Below are positions 43,036-55,139 of a stretch of DNA of 64,000 nt, in pieces. The notes below the pieces were generated by a model. The model saw only the letters and a program-made list of their open reading frames with translations. It made no database searches and was not told the DNA's origin. The first letter of the stretch is position 1; every line of letters starts with the position of its first letter. The position numbers and the translations under genes were made by a program. The DNA comes from Prorocentrum cordatum (taxonomy: Eukaryota > Sar > Dinophyceae > Prorocentrales > Prorocentraceae), in contig CAUYUJ010014360.1 of NCBI GenBank assembly GCA_963575745.1, forward strand, positions 850,272-914,271, given 5' to 3'.

Positions 43036-45569
43036 ACCCTCGTCATCCTTCAAAGCCCGGCCCAGCGAATGGTCCAAGGAAAAGCCTGAGCGCGCAGGGT
43101 CCAAACCTCCTTGGCCCATCGGGTGGCGGGGGCACAGCTGCCGCGCCACGTGGGATCATCCGAGAGCAGACACAAGACACGGAGCGATCCCCCCTGGGCC
43201 CTAGGCCTCACCGTGGACATGGCCACACGCCTAAGGTCCAGCAGCTCTCGGTCAGAGACCCCACACAAATCAGGGCCATAGATGGCCCCAGCAAGGGGGC
43301 CAGCGGCGAAAACACGCAAGCATTTGCGCCCCATGGCCTCGGCGAGGCCCTTCAGGCGCATGGCGTTCCTCAGAGCCGCCGCAGCTCGAGCCCTCTTAGC
43401 AGATCGGACCTGGCCTCCCAGCGGCCTGCCCGAGGTGAAGCCCGAGCCAGGACTGGTCACCCGAGAGTAGGCTGGGCCGACAAGGGGGCCGAACTCTCGC
43501 GTCAAAAGCCTCGAATCATCTCGAGAATTACAGACCATACCAACTCTGTCCATCGCCAGCTTGCACTTGAGCGTGCTCGCGATGACTCGGCGAAGCGCCT
43601 CGGCTCCAGCAGTAAGGGTAGCTACGACCACCTTGGCTGATCCAGCGCAGCTAAGGCCCAGGTCGCCCACGTAAGCGTCGAAGTCGGCACTCTCGCCAGG
43701 TGCCCTTGGGATGCGGGTGAGGACCTGATCAAAGGCCTCCATCGCAAACACGCGGATAAGACTGGTCGCAGAGGAGCATGCAGCCACCAGGCCCTTGCTC
43801 ACGAAAAACTGCCCCTGGATGACGCCCCCCAACGCAAGGAACCTGGCACAAGAGTACGCTTGAATGGCCAAGCGTGCCAGCTGGAGCGGGAAATGATGCT
43901 TCTGGCATAAGTGCCAGAGAAACCTAAGGTCGATATGCTCATAGTACTTCCGAAGATCAAAAAAATCGCAACCGAAGTGTCTCCTCGCCTGGCCCCCGCT
44001 TCAGCTCTGAAGGCTTGCCTCCAAACGACGTCCCCCGCCCCCCCGTGGGCCCCCGCGGCACGGTGCCTGCGGGGATGCTTCAGCCCCCACAGCAGCGCTT
44101 CATGCCTACGGGCACGACCCCAAGCACGGTAGAGGCCGGGGAAAACCCCAACGGGCCGGAATCCCCCAGTCGGCTTGACCAGAAGGGCCATGAGGACCCA
44201 AGACAGCCGACGGGGGAAGGACCCAGTGGCCCTCCACACAGCAAACCACACGAACCCACATTCATTGGGGAGTAAGCAGAAGCGGCGGCAATGAAAACCA
44301 TCGACACTGACTGCAGAGCCAGGCCGATACTTCTTAGAGACAGGTCGAATCTCAGCAGGCTCCAAAACACGGGCATGCGGAAGAAGGTCGCGCCCAACTC
44401 CACCCCCCGAGCCCGAGCCCCAAATAGCAGCGAACTTGTCGCCTTCAGCCCGAAGCAACGAGACTGGGTCGCAAACAATGGTCCTACAACGAGACAAAGT
44501 GGTAGTCGGCTTCCAAGGTTCTGGGCCCTTGAGAAAGCTTTTTGCGCGTTCAACGCCGTTGCGACCTCCAGCATCGATGCCCTTTCTCACCCACTCGCGC
44601 CACTCTTGCCGCGACTCCATCGCGGAGGTGGCCTTAGCAGTGGAGAGAGCGAGCACAACCTGGGCGATCAGGTCGTCCAGATCCGAAAGCAGCTCAGGAT
44701 CAAAATCAGGCAGCAGGGCGCATCTAGCCAAGGCCCCGCCAGCTCTGAAGAAAGGGAAGCAGTCCGCGCCTTCTTGCACCGCCACAGCCTCCGGAAGTTG
44801 GACGATCGAGTTGGGCACCTGACGCCCAGCCCCCTGCAAGGTCGATTCAGAGAGGTAGCACCTAACAGCTCGCAACTGGTTGCACAACCACTGAACAACA
44901 CGCTTGTCAGGTTGCTTCTCTCTGCCCGCGGGTTTCATAACAGACCCCCAGTAAACTTGAGGCCGCTTGCTCCTCATTCCCAGGATTTTGGGATCGGATC
45001 CCAGGGCCAGCGCCAAATCACTCTCCGCAGGATCCGCCCAAACCTTGCAACCAGGATTGAGAAGTCTGCGGGCTTTGACCCCATCCCCAGCTTCCAGAGC
45101 CCCAAAAGCTTCTTCGGCCAAGCTAAGAGCGGCATCCCAGGAGCCAGGCCGAGGGGCAGGGCCAAAGGGCGCCAAGACAGGCAACGAAGGGGGCCGGCGG
45201 AAAGCGAGGGCCTGGAGATCTCCGAGGGAGCTGCGAAAGCGGATCGACACGGGACGGTGAGGGGCGAGGTTAGTGTCATCTTCAACTCCGGCAAGTTTCA
45301 AGCAGAGGCTCAAGGCCTCGGAAACAACAAACTAGCCAAATCGATCAGGAGCCCCCCTTACTAGGGAAGCGCGTGTCCCTCAGGAAAACCTAACGAGGCT
45401 CTGAGACGACTGGCAAAGCCAGAGGACTCCAGGACCTCAGGACCCACGTTCCAGTCAGCCCCCACAATGAACTCACAGCCTGGCGAATCCAAATACTCCC
45501 CCACAACCCGTAAAATCTCGAGGTTACATTCAGAGAGACCTTCGCTGTGGGCGAGGTAGAGGCTGCAGA

Positions 45570-45752
45570 TACTCCAGATTTCGTAATAAAAGGAAGGGGG
45601 TCTCATTTCGGGGGGGTCTCTTCCAGGCTATCTTGGAGGGCCTGGGGTGGTCTGGGGACGATGTTTTGGAGGGTTCTCCCACGAGGGGGGGTCTGAAATG
45701 GCTTGTCTTGGAGGGTCCAGACCCCCTCCCTTTTATGACGAAGTCTGGAGTA
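45570..45752. mobile_element. ~180-bp TIR element, copy 2, inserted in the LINE endonuclease
   Basis: Same ends and interior as 31552-31733, with a few differences (GTAATAAAAGGAAGG, ATGACGAAGTC). TA on each side. Taking out the element and one TA rejoins the endonuclease frame as GPMC then ICSLYLAHSEGL, so the insertion occurred into an existing LINE with a TA duplication. Confidence 0.9.
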
Positions 45753-46721
45753 CACATCGGGCCGCAACCTGGCACGTGCACCATGGTCGCCACAGCCCTG
45801 CCAGCACAAAAAAATAACGCGATCCCCAGCTTCAAAAAGGCCGAGGCCATCGCGAACGCAAGCGCATACTCCCGATGAAACACCTCCTCCTTCCCCCTGG
45901 CACTCCAGGAGCCCACGAGGTTTTCCAGCGCCCAGGAACCTGGATGAGTTCGAGGCTTGGCCAGGTGCCCCCGAATCCGACAGCCGACGCCCCTGTGCGA
46001 TCACCACATGGGCCTGCGAGGTGGCGAGGCGATATTTCAGGGTGCCCCAAGAGTTGGCGCTGACGGTGGTGACCAAGAGCCCCTCGTCAAGCCGAGTCGC
46101 GTACTCAGTGACCGCACCCTGGGCACCTAGGGTTCGCGCTGAGGTCGCCGGCAGACCTTCAAGGGAACGTATACAGGACCAGGCCCTTACCGAGCTCGCG
46201 CCAGGAAAAGAGGCATCGACTTGCGGCAAGCGTGCGACTGGCTGCTCCACCATCGGGGCATCACCAGTCTTCAGACCGTGCGGCTTCCTGACCGCGCCAG
46301 GCAGAGGCAGAGAGGAGATGCGAGAGGCTCCTAGGCTGTCTGGGGGTACCCGAATTTCAGAAGGCAAAAGAGGGGTGTCAAAAGAGATTCCGACCGCCCC
46401 ATGGCCGAAGGCACCCTTGAAGCGCCTAAATAACCGAATCCCTGAGGCCTGAGACCTGGAGCCAATCGCAGACACTCTCGAGGCTTTAAAAATTAAAAGC
46501 TCCCTGGAGGCTCTCAAGCCCGGGCCCCCACTCTCAGATACTTGCCCCCTGTCACGCGCACGCGACAGGCAGGGGACGAAGATTCCTCGAGAGTCTGGTC
46601 AACCCTGGCTCGAATGTCCTCAGAGGCGGCAGCGTCCTCGGCTGCCGAGGCAGACTGCGCAGAGACAGAGGCACCTTCAGAAGCCGCCCCAGGTTCAGCA
46701 GGAGCCGCGCCAGCGAGGCGG

Positions 46722-48030
46722 CACATCGATTACGTGACTGTGCCTCAAGCCTCGTTCAATTCGATCAGTCGTCAAGGAGTTGATCCGATAGTGGGTCGAT
46801 CTATTCGCTCCGATGATCATTTCGTTGTTATGGCCGGCGTGCAAGTCAGCAGCACGGGCCCCGTGCTGGCTGCTTCCTCTTGGGCCAAAATCCCCCGCGA
46901 TCCGCAAAAAAATCCAGGACACCGGTTGCGCGGCCAAGTTTGTCGCCATGGTCAGAGATATTCCGCGGTCAGTCTTCCAGTGGCATCCTGATGATCATGC
47001 GTAACATGTGAACGATGAGCTCGCTAGGGCGGTCACCACGTGCTTCCCTGTCCAGAAGTCACCCACGGGACCGTTGCCACGTCAGACATGGCTCTCGAAT
47101 CGCTCGCTGACGCTAATGAACCATCGCTCTCCTGGACGGCGAGAGCTACGCATGTTACGACGACAACTGATACATCTGCTGCTTGCCGCTGCTTTTTGCG
47201 CGTGCCGATGGGAAGGAGGTGGAGGAGTGGTTGGACTACAGACAGTGCAGGTGGAGGTGGTCAAAACGAGAGGGTCCCTCTCGTGCTCTACTCATAGATG
47301 CATGCGAGGCAGTTGCATGCGTGGGGTCACAGGTTCTCGAAGCCGCAGTGGCGTTTGCGCAACCCTTGCAGGATATAAGAGGTAGGTTGTGCGCCCCTAC
47401 CTTTCATGCCGCACATATTGAGGCCCTGTGGAAACTGTGTCGCGTACCAACACCTGGGAGCCATATAGGACACTTGCAGGCCAATGACTGTCGCCTGGTA
47501 GGCATTCCACGTGCCCTGTATCAACTACAAGGAATGATTCCCAACTTCTGGAGGTGGCAGGGCCTCTCGTGGGCCTTCACATACGCGCTCATGCGTGGTA
47601 CGGCGTTTGTGATCAACAAATCTACCACGCTGGACGCTGCCAAGCACTGCGATGACATTGTCAATGGTTTTCAAGATGCATGGTTCCAGAGACAGGCACG
47701 GGAGGCTTTTGCGGCTTTACGCCGGGTCGGTGCGGGGTCCCGCCGCAAGCGCATGCTTAAAGGACTGCCCATCCTCAAGGATATGCATGCACAGACGGTA
47801 ACTTCGCAGCTACAGGCAGCTCGTCGCTGGAAGCAGCACTTTCGCACGCTAGTGTTGCCAGCTACCTTCGAGCTTGCAGGCGTGATTAGGCTTGCGGGTC
47901 ACTTCACACGGGTGCCATATGATCGGATGTCCTCCGATCCTGTGCCCATAGCTTGGCAGAGCTCTTGCCACAACGCTCGGCCACATGGGCTAGTCCAAAA
48001 GGCAGGGGGCGGCGGTGATTCGCCGTAGGC
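46722..48030 (+). pseudogene. 5'-truncated LINE fragment, endonuclease end and linker
   Basis: Plus strand. 46725-46870: endonuclease C-terminus (RRHIDYVTVPQ, GRSIRSDDHFVVMAGVQV), matching the RIDY and SDH positions of APE-type nucleases. 46870-47180: IQDTGCAAKFVAMVRDIPRS in a shifted frame and DELARAVTTCFPV in another. 47183-48028: linker towards RT (GRLCAPTFHAAHIEALWKL, MLKGLPILKDMHAQTVTSQL, QAARRWKQHFRTL). The RT core itself is missing. At least two frameshifts. A different family from the LINE at 41203-46517, which faces the other way. Confidence 0.75.
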
Positions 48031-48089
48031 GTCTTCGATAGATTGCGCCAAATAGCTGACACCAGACTGCTCACGCCGCATAGATCACA

Positions 48090-48390
48090 CCTCATAGATC
48101 ACACAACACAACTTAAAGCATACACTGCATAACATACCACTGATTGTGGTCCAGGTTGGCAAACACGATCATTGTTGTTCGTGGTCCTGACTACGCGCCA
48201 GACGGATGCAAGGCAGTTCCTTTTCAAAGTGGGGCCCTCGCCAAAATGGCAAGCCCAACTTCGCTGATCTTTCAAGGGGGGTATGTCTTGTACTGAGACG
48301 GAGAACAAATAGGGGGCGTAAGGCGAGGAGACTTGGGACGGGAGGGTGCATTGGAGCATCGCTTGTGCATATTTAGTTTCTCTGGTCCTC
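48090..48390. other. No gene recognised
   Basis: Short unique stretch between the LINE fragment and a TCC array. Confidence 0.4.
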
Positions 48391-48400
48391 CCAGGGTCTT

Positions 48401-48560
48401 TCTCCTCCTCCTCCTCCTCCTCCTCCTCCTCCTCCTCCTTCTCCTTCTCCTCATCGCGCTGCACAGACAATGGCGGGATGGCCATTGAGCCTGTCCTCCT
48501 CCTCAGCCTCCTCATCCCCCTCAGCCTGCTCCTCTTCCTCCGCGTCCTCCTTTTCCTCTC
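48401..48560. repeat. (TCC)n array with degenerate continuation
   Basis: About 45 bp of pure TCC, then CTCCTCAGCC-like words. Confidence 0.85.
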
Positions 48561-48719
48561 CTCCCCCAATTCACCATCACCCTTCTACATCGGAGCCATC
48601 GCGCCAGCCACACACAGCACGAACCATGCGCTCGGGCATGCCATCCCCGCGCGGCCAAAACAAGTGACGCGACCATGCCCCTGCCCACCCAACCACATCC
48701 ACCGCACACTCCCTCCCCC

Positions 48720-49420
48720 CCACCAAGCCCCCGGTCAAGAGCGCGATCACCAGGAAAGAGAAAATGGGGTCCTCTCGCGTCGATATCCACTCACTCTGCT
48801 GGGGGTCCCATTTAGCACATCGGAGAACAGGCGAAACACGTTGGTCGAAAGGCTCCGAGAGGGAGCTTTCCGTATTGAGCATGAAATCAGACACGTTGAA
48901 GTGCTGCTGCAATGGGACTTCGTTGTCATTATCCGCGGAATCTTCCCTTCGAATTTCGAACAGCCGTTGCTCGACAATGTTGCGACCAACCGCTGTGTGG
49001 GAGTTCCACCGCAGATATCCACTCTCAGCGGCGAAGAAATCGATAAACACAGTGTAGGCGTCAGCGCCAGTTTCGGAGCTGTGTATGCAGGCCTGCGGAA
49101 GCTCGGCAGCGGCGTCTGGATCCTTGCCATCATCTCGGGACAACCTGCTCAGCGAACGTGAGAAGACATTGCCACCATCTCGGGACCACCTGGCCGTGTT
49201 GGTGGAACGCAGCTCCATGCTCTTGCTGTCGGACTCGGGGCTGCTCTTGTCCACCATGTGCCCCGAGTCGGGCGTGGCAAGCGGCAGCGACAGCGCCCCC
49301 AGCTTCTTGGACCCGTCCATCAGCTGGAGGATCAGGTCCGGCAGCAGCACGGCAGGCTCGCCGTCATACTGGACGCCCTCCGTAAGCCGAGGCTGCAGAT
49401 CCGCCCGCGCGCAGGCACCG
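48720..49420 (-). CDS. Exon of an unassigned protein, possibly FerB-like at its N-side
   Basis: Minus frame from about 49420 to 48720 with strongly GC-ending codons in its first third. Order: RADLQPRLTEGVQYDGEPAV; LLPDLILQLMDGSKKLGALS; a Ser/Asp-rich linker; ACIHSSETGADAYTVFIDFF; AAESGYLRWNSHTAVGRNIV; NVSDFMLNTESSLSEPFD; VLRCAKWDPQQSEWISTRED; a hydrophobic end (FSFLVIALLTGG) that may be a membrane helix. LLPDLILQLMDGSKK faintly recalls the LPDV...KR pattern of ferlin FerB domains, but this is weak. The open frame extends to 49707 and 48577 in poorer sequence, so introns probably bound the exon. Function unknown. Confidence 0.5.
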
Positions 49421-49499
49421 CGCGGAATGTTAGGAGGGCTGAGACTTGTCTGGCAGGGTCTCTGAGAGCTTTCGAGGGCCGCCCCCACCCTCCCTCGCA

Positions 49500-50400
49500 G
49501 CAAACGCCCTCCCCAAATCGCCCCCACCCAACCCCAGCCCAATTCTGCCCTACAGCGCCCGCTTCGGCATCTGGACGGCCCGAAGACGGCCGGATAGTGC
49601 CCCGAACGTGTTGCTGGACGCCTAAAATACATCCAATTGCTGGTGGGCGCCTCAAATACATCCAAAGACGGCCCGACGATCCCCCACAGGCTCCAAGGTG
49701 TCTCCAAGAGGCTCCAAGCGGCATCAAGAGAATCCTACGAGACGCCCAAAGAGGCCCCCAGAGAGGCCCGAGAAGGCCAGAGATAATGAAACTCTTGCGA
49801 CCGATTCGGGAAAGCTTGCATTAAAAAGGTGGCATATCTTGGGGGCGCATCTTATAGTTTCGCTGGCTTCTGCCGCGGAGCCGCCCCCGTGTTACTGCAG
49901 CCGCCTTCCGCCGCCCTTCGACCGCCATCCTTCGATCCTCGAAAGCGAGACCCTTGCTGGAATGCCCCATGTGAGCACTTCTGTGGCCCACTTCCAACGT
50001 CGAGCGGTCGCAAGCCGCGCGGCGGCCCCGGCGACGCGCGATGCCCACCGAGCGAATAACGCGTCGCTCCACCCTGCGGGCCAGGAAAGTGGGAAAAGCT
50101 ATGAATGTTGACGCTTGGGGGCTCGGACGGGGCTGGCGTGCCGCGTCGAAACATGGTGGGCCAGAACCGACCGCGCGACACACTAAGCCAAAAATCCTGG
50201 CCAGAGCCTCTGGGAGAGCTCAATGGAACCACCGCGCCCACGACGTCCCCAAGACGGCACAACGGGCCCGAAGCGGCTCGCGAAAGGTCCCCAGGAGGCC
50301 CCCAGGAGGCCCCCGGGAAACCCCGAAGATGCCTCCAAGGGGGCGGGTGGTGGTGGCACGGTGGCATAAGACGAAGTGTCTGTGTTATGGCTGAGAGCGC
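49500..50400. repeat. Intergenic stretch with short CCAAGAGG-motif patches
   Basis: Patches at 49680-49790 (CCAAGAGGCTCC, AAAGAGGCCCC) and 50240-50340. The rest is unique GC-rich sequence without recognised genes. Confidence 0.5.
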
Positions 50401-52010
50401 ACCTCCAGCGGCCACGAAACAGCACGATCACGCAGGACCCGCGGGGCCCAGGGGGGCTCTCGCGGGCCTCAGGCGGAGGAGGGGGGGCATCTTCTTCCTC
50501 CGCACAGGCGACAATACTGCCTCGATGCGCGAGCACTGCAGATCACCGCAGCAGGACTGCGCCTCCACGCGCCGCGGAGTAGCGCCTGGCAAACGAAGAG
50601 CAACAACACTCGCGGAGGAGCAGAGAGGAGGAAGGGGACCAGGACAACCAGGCGGAGGAGGGGCCGTCCTGGGACTCATTTGCGACGCACTGGCGCCCTC
50701 TTTGGGCGCCTCTTGGGCCGTCTTGAACTGATTTCTCGGGCCTCGCGGGCTGTCTTGGACCGTCGGAAGCGCCAGAAAGCGTCGGAAGCGCCAGAAAGCG
50801 AATGAGAATTCGAAAACCTCAGGAGGAAGAGGAGGCCCAGGGCCCGAGGAGACGACGGGGAGGCCCCGGGCATGGGCCGCAGCAGCCCCCGTCGGGGGCG
50901 ACAGGGTCTTCTCGGGGGCAGCCGGCGCTTTCTGCTTCGGCGGGGGGGGCGCCAGTCACTCGCCGAGGCCCTCAGCCACCCTGAAGCCTTTCCGCAGGTC
51001 CTTCGCAGCACCTTCGAAGCTCCTTTGAAGCTTCCTTTTCGCAGCTTGCAAGCTCTCCCCGCGTGCTGTCCAGCGCCCCGGCAAGCGTCTCCCGCAGGCG
51101 CATTCTCAACCTCGCCGGCTCCCCGGGCATGTTGTCCAGCAAATATCGCACGCAGCACGAAGTTCAGTTTCTCTGTCTCACTTGGCTGGGCGTCCGCTGG
51201 GTGCTGCAGCTCTGGCCCAGCGGCCCGCGGCGCCGCTGACTTCGGCCAGCTTTCTAGCCTCGCCTCCTCCAGGGAGGGCTCGCGCGTCCTGGTGGGCCTC
51301 CACCTATCAGAAGCCCTTGCCAGCGATCACCCTTGCCCTTTGCCAGCGATCATCTTCAACCCCGCCCAACGGTCGCGTCTGGATGATTCCTCGCCGTCAC
51401 GCAGTTGGAGCACCCCTTGCAGTCGCAACGGATAACCTGGACAAAACGGGCCACACTGCTGACTACCATTGCCGCAAGGTGCTCAACCGCACTGGATGCC
51501 CGAGAAAGAAGCCTGCCGACGCGGCCACTGGGACGCGCGAAACCTCGCACCTTCGCATGCATACAACGGCAACGCCTGCAGCATTGAACACCGGACGACG
51601 GCGGTGGGTTCAACTTCCATCAGGAAGATCCTCATTCTCTAAACGCTTCAGCTGGCCTTCTAGCGGGCTGCGCGCGACAGAGCTCCCCCAAAAACAACGC
51701 GGCCCGTCCAAGGACAAGGGCCCCTCTCAAAATCGGGAACGAACTGGAAACGAAAACGCAAGGGGGGGAACACAGGGGCAGGGGATCGCGCAACCTCTGG
51801 AGCTCCGTTTCCGAGAAGCGAGCGGCTCTCAGCGCTTCGGCCCTGGGGCCATATAGAGCGCGCGGTGCCGAAGGCCACCCGTGCGGCGCCCGCGCTGGCA
51901 TCTCGGCTGTCGCAGCCTGCTGCCTTCGCCCTCTCCACGGTGCGAGCGCTCTGAACCGGCAGCGCCAGCAGGGTCAGGAGGGGAAAAAACACACAGACAC
52001 AATTAATCGT
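50400..52010. other. No gene confidently recognised
   Basis: A direct repeat of GTCGGAAGCGCCAGAAAGC lies at 50762-50800. On minus, 51613-51356 encodes a Cys-bearing hydrophobic frame (CCRRCRCMHAK, CDCKGCSNC) that could be a short exon, but there is no family match. Plus frames lack motifs. Confidence 0.35.
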
Positions 52011-52267
52011 CGACTCCCAGGAAAATATGGGAAAATATGGGAAGTGGGGGGGAAGACAAGAACCCAGAAAATGTAGGACAATATGGGGAATCTTTTTATT
52101 TGTGTGTATTTATTTGTGCGTGCTTGGGCCCCTTCACAGGGAACCGGAGCCTGGCTGCTGGGGGGCGGGGCCCGGTTGCGCCATCGCCTTCCCGACAGCG
52201 GCCACGGCGAGAGCAGCGCCCCAGTGGCCCAGCTACTTCGCCGCCGTCGCGGGCGACTGGGCGCGGC

Positions 52268-52412
52268 ACCTCCTCCTCCTCCTCCTCCTCCTCCTCCTCC
52301 TCCTCCTCCTCCTCCTCCTCCTCCTCCCCCTCCTCTCTTCGCTCCTCGCTCCTCGCTCCTCGCCCCTCCTCCCCCCCCTCCTCCTCCTCCTCGCTCCTCG
52401 CCCCTCCTCCCC
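52268..52412. repeat. (TCC)n and CTCGCTCCTCG array
   Basis: About 60 bp of TCC, then 7- to 10-bp repeats of GCTCCTCG. Confidence 0.93.
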
Positions 52413-52419
52413 CTCGCGT

Positions 52420-53500
52420 CCATAGGCTTTCAAAAACAAGCTGGGGAGCGCCCTGGGGGGAGGTGCTCAAGTCCTGCCTTGGTCACAAGGCCTTTTGGAT
52501 TTCCACCCCGAACGCTGGCGGAGCAAAACCGCCACTCTCAGCGCACCCCCACAGAAGCCCCGACCATTCGGAGCTCACGGGAGGGCGGAATCCGCCCGGA
52601 GGCACACCTGCTGGAGATGGGCCACAGCCAGACGGAGACGGGCCGAAGCTCCCCAAAAAAGGCCACGCATTATGACGGTCGCGCCTAAAGTCTTCTCCCA
52701 AATCGGGCCCTGGAGGATCAAGAAAGACAGGCCGCGGCTACTGATAGGACACCCAGGGCCTTCAGCAGCAAGGCACCGAGACCGCGCTCGCTCCAAAGTG
52801 GAGCCGCCGACGCCAGAGACATGTCCACGCCGAAGGTCGCGGCCGCATGGGGGTCAGTCTGGCAGGGCCTGCGCGCGCTACGCCCCGCGCGTTTGAACAG
52901 CCTGACTGCGCTCATCGTTTTTTCTTCATGTTGGCCAACATTTCGTTTTCCCATTTTTTCTAATACATCTAGATAAAGAAAAACGAAACACCACCTGCAC
53001 TGGGGCCGCCCAGCTGCCCATCCCCGGCCCCCACCCCGAGTTCGGCCGCCGAAGCATCCTTGGAGGGGGCTCTCCAGATCACCGAGAGCACGTCCAGGTC
53101 AGTCTTGGAGCCCTTGCTGGCAAGCGAGAACTTGACTTCTGCGACTGGCAATCGCACGGCTGAAACCCTCGACGTTGGCGCCATCAAGAGACCTAGCAGT
53201 AAGGGTCGCGTTGTCAACCCCAAGATTGAACTCTTGCGCGGGACACTGCAGCAAATATCACCGATAAAAGTGGCGAGGCTGATTAAACTGTTAGCTGCAG
53301 CCCGCATGCCCAGCTGGGCAAGCACGCATCTGGGCGAGGCAGGCTGCCCAATTACACCCAGGCGCCAGCCCTTCCCACGGTCTCCCCACAGCCGCCGGCA
53401 ACCTCAAGAAACACAACGCGCTGGTTTCCGTGCTGAGACATGACGACAGCGAGAATCCGCCGACCCTGTCGCACGGGAGACGCCATTGAATTTGACTCGC
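52420..53500. other. No gene confidently recognised
   Basis: Opposite frames at 52969-53325 (minus) and 53060-53443 (plus) both look moderately protein-like and cannot both be coding. No motif decides between them. Confidence 0.35.
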
Positions 53501-53639
53501 CGTCATTCTTTCGTCGTCGCCGCTGCTGCCATCGCCGCCCCCCGCCCTGTTCCCAGGCCCTCCTCTTCAGCTGCTAGCCGCCAAGAAATTGAAGCACGTC
53601 GCAATGCAGTCGAAAAGAGACTGCTCCCCCTCGAGCCCT

Positions 53640-53960
53640 TCTCCGCCGGGGGAAGGTCCACGGGGCCCTGGGTCAGCGCGCCGCCCCCCCGGGATTCCCC
53701 GGGGCCCGGGGAGCCCCGGGCGCCCCCAGGCGGGGCGGCCCCAGAATGGGCCCCAGGGAAGCCTCGCGACCCCACCTCCGCTTCGAACGACGCGGTCGTC
53801 AAGTCCACTGGAGGCCCCTTCCCCCCTTCGATCCCCCCCCCCGCTCGGGAGAGGGGGGCCCAGGGCGGGGTCGCCGGGAAGAGACCCGGGAGGGCGGTCG
53901 CCCAGCGGGGGCCCAGGGGGGGAGGGGCCTCGGGCAGGGGCCCGGGGGGCCGCCCCGCAC
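53640..53960. other. Extremely G/C-run-rich stretch
   Basis: Many CCCC and GGGG runs (for example CCCCCCCGGGATTCCCCGGG). Frames here are compositional. Confidence 0.6.
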
Positions 53961-54480
53961 ACGGCATGGGAACCCCGAGGCAACGGCCCAGAGTGGAAAG
54001 CATCCACTGCCAATGTGCTCGCAAAGTGGGGCAAGTCCAAAAGCACTCGCGCAGAGCATTGATGCTCCGCCACGGAGCCGTTGAACTCACCTCACACTCG
54101 AGGGACTTCCCACGCAAAAAGCTCGACGATGGTGCGCTGGGCCTGATGCGCGAGGCAGGGTGGGCAATAATGAAACGCCGCTCCGCTCTCTGGCTGCTGG
54201 CCGCCTCAGTCGCGACCAGACTCTGCGCGAAGACGGGGGCATGCCAAATGGAACGAGAACTGGGTTGGCTGGCTGGGGCGTCGCGCTGTTTCAACTTGAT
54301 CAGCAAAGTAGACGCCGCCCCCCGGGGCCGAGTAGGCATGCGACCTACTCGTTCAGCAAGGCCGATGACCCTACAGACCAGCCCCGCCTGCTCAGTGCCC
54401 AACGCCCCGAACTGCCGGGAGCGGGCACCATCCCAGAGGAGAGGCCGCGGAGCGAGGAAAACCACGAGCCACCTCCGAAG
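53900..54480 (-). pseudogene. Possible degenerate LINE reverse-transcriptase remnant
   Basis: The minus frame contains CRVIGLAERVGRMPTRPRGA then ASTLLIKLKQ, recalling the segment before RT motif 1 (helix, GRWP, LIPK) of dinoflagellate LINEs. Further on it is unlike RT, and no catalytic motif is present. Weak call. Confidence 0.25.
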
Positions 54481-54944
54481 ACGAGCAGAGGAGATGGGGC
54501 CCGGGGCCCAGGCGATCCTCTACATCTGGAGCGTGCGGGAGGGGGGAGTCCCCCGGGAAACTTGCCGGAGACTGGCGAGCCGATCAACTTCTACTCGCAG
54601 AACATGCTGAATCCCTCCCGTGAACTGAGACTAGCGCGAAACGGAAACAGGCCACCAAGCTTCGACTCGCTCGGACCACCTGCGCGCCCAACCCATCCCT
54701 GCAGTCATGGATGACGTAACCCAGCCCCGTTCGAAGCCCCACCTTCCGCCGACCGGTCGAACTCGCCCCTGACGAATCAACATAGCAACATGCTGGAGAA
54801 ACGCACCAAGCGCTTGCAAAAGCAGCTCCTGCTTAAGCGCGACTGCTAGAGACCAGCACGCAGCAAACTTGCAGCGACTCGGATATCCTGGAGCTCCTCC
54901 ATTCAGGGGAGCTGTGGTATCGACACGCTCTGGGCAATCGCCGA

Positions 54945-55135
54945 CTTAAATGCCCCGATACGCAACACGCAACACGTATCGTATTGATACGGAGCTCAAC
55001 ACGTAGGCTGAAAACGTAAGTCCGACGCGATACGCTCGCCAAAACGTGGTCTAATACGTGGAGCCAAAACGCAACGTATTGACACGGACGTCTTGAACAC
55101 GGGACGTATTGCGTTTCAAAACGGGCGTATCGAGG
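54945..55135. repeat. ACGTA-rich degenerate repeat
   Basis: ACGTATTG, AACACGTA, AAAACGT and GATACG words every 10-20 bp for about 190 bp, many in both orientations. No clear period. Confidence 0.65.
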
Positions 55136-55139
55136 CAAC

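Larger units (their letters stand above)
41203..46517 (-). pseudogene. Non-LTR retrotransposon (LINE), near full length, decayed
   Basis: Minus strand. 46517-45361: APE-type endonuclease (TTVSANSWGTLKYRL, VCACVRDGLGLFEAGD, IVGADWNVGP), split by a MITE at 45570-45752. 45313-43799: spacer and RT fingers (WGSGSGGGVGRDLLP, FVWFAVWRATGSFPRRLSW, LMALLVKPTGGFRPVGVFPG, VWRQAFRAEAG). 43871-43050: RT palm after a frameshift (LALGGVIQGQFFVSKGLVAA, FDAYVGDLGLSCAG). The YxDD box reads YVGD. 42682-42005: a zinc-binding CGLCGTARESLFHRLC, then an RNase H-like stretch (RELSRAGWAVV). 41911-41203: Cys-rich tail (GHLFLCMSCKFGISGGQ). Multiple frameshifts and the altered catalytic box mark it as inactive. Confidence 0.88.

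Noticed and set aside
44291-45364. Plus-strand frame of 357 residues within the LINE
   Set aside because: Antisense shadow of the RT-bearing minus frame.
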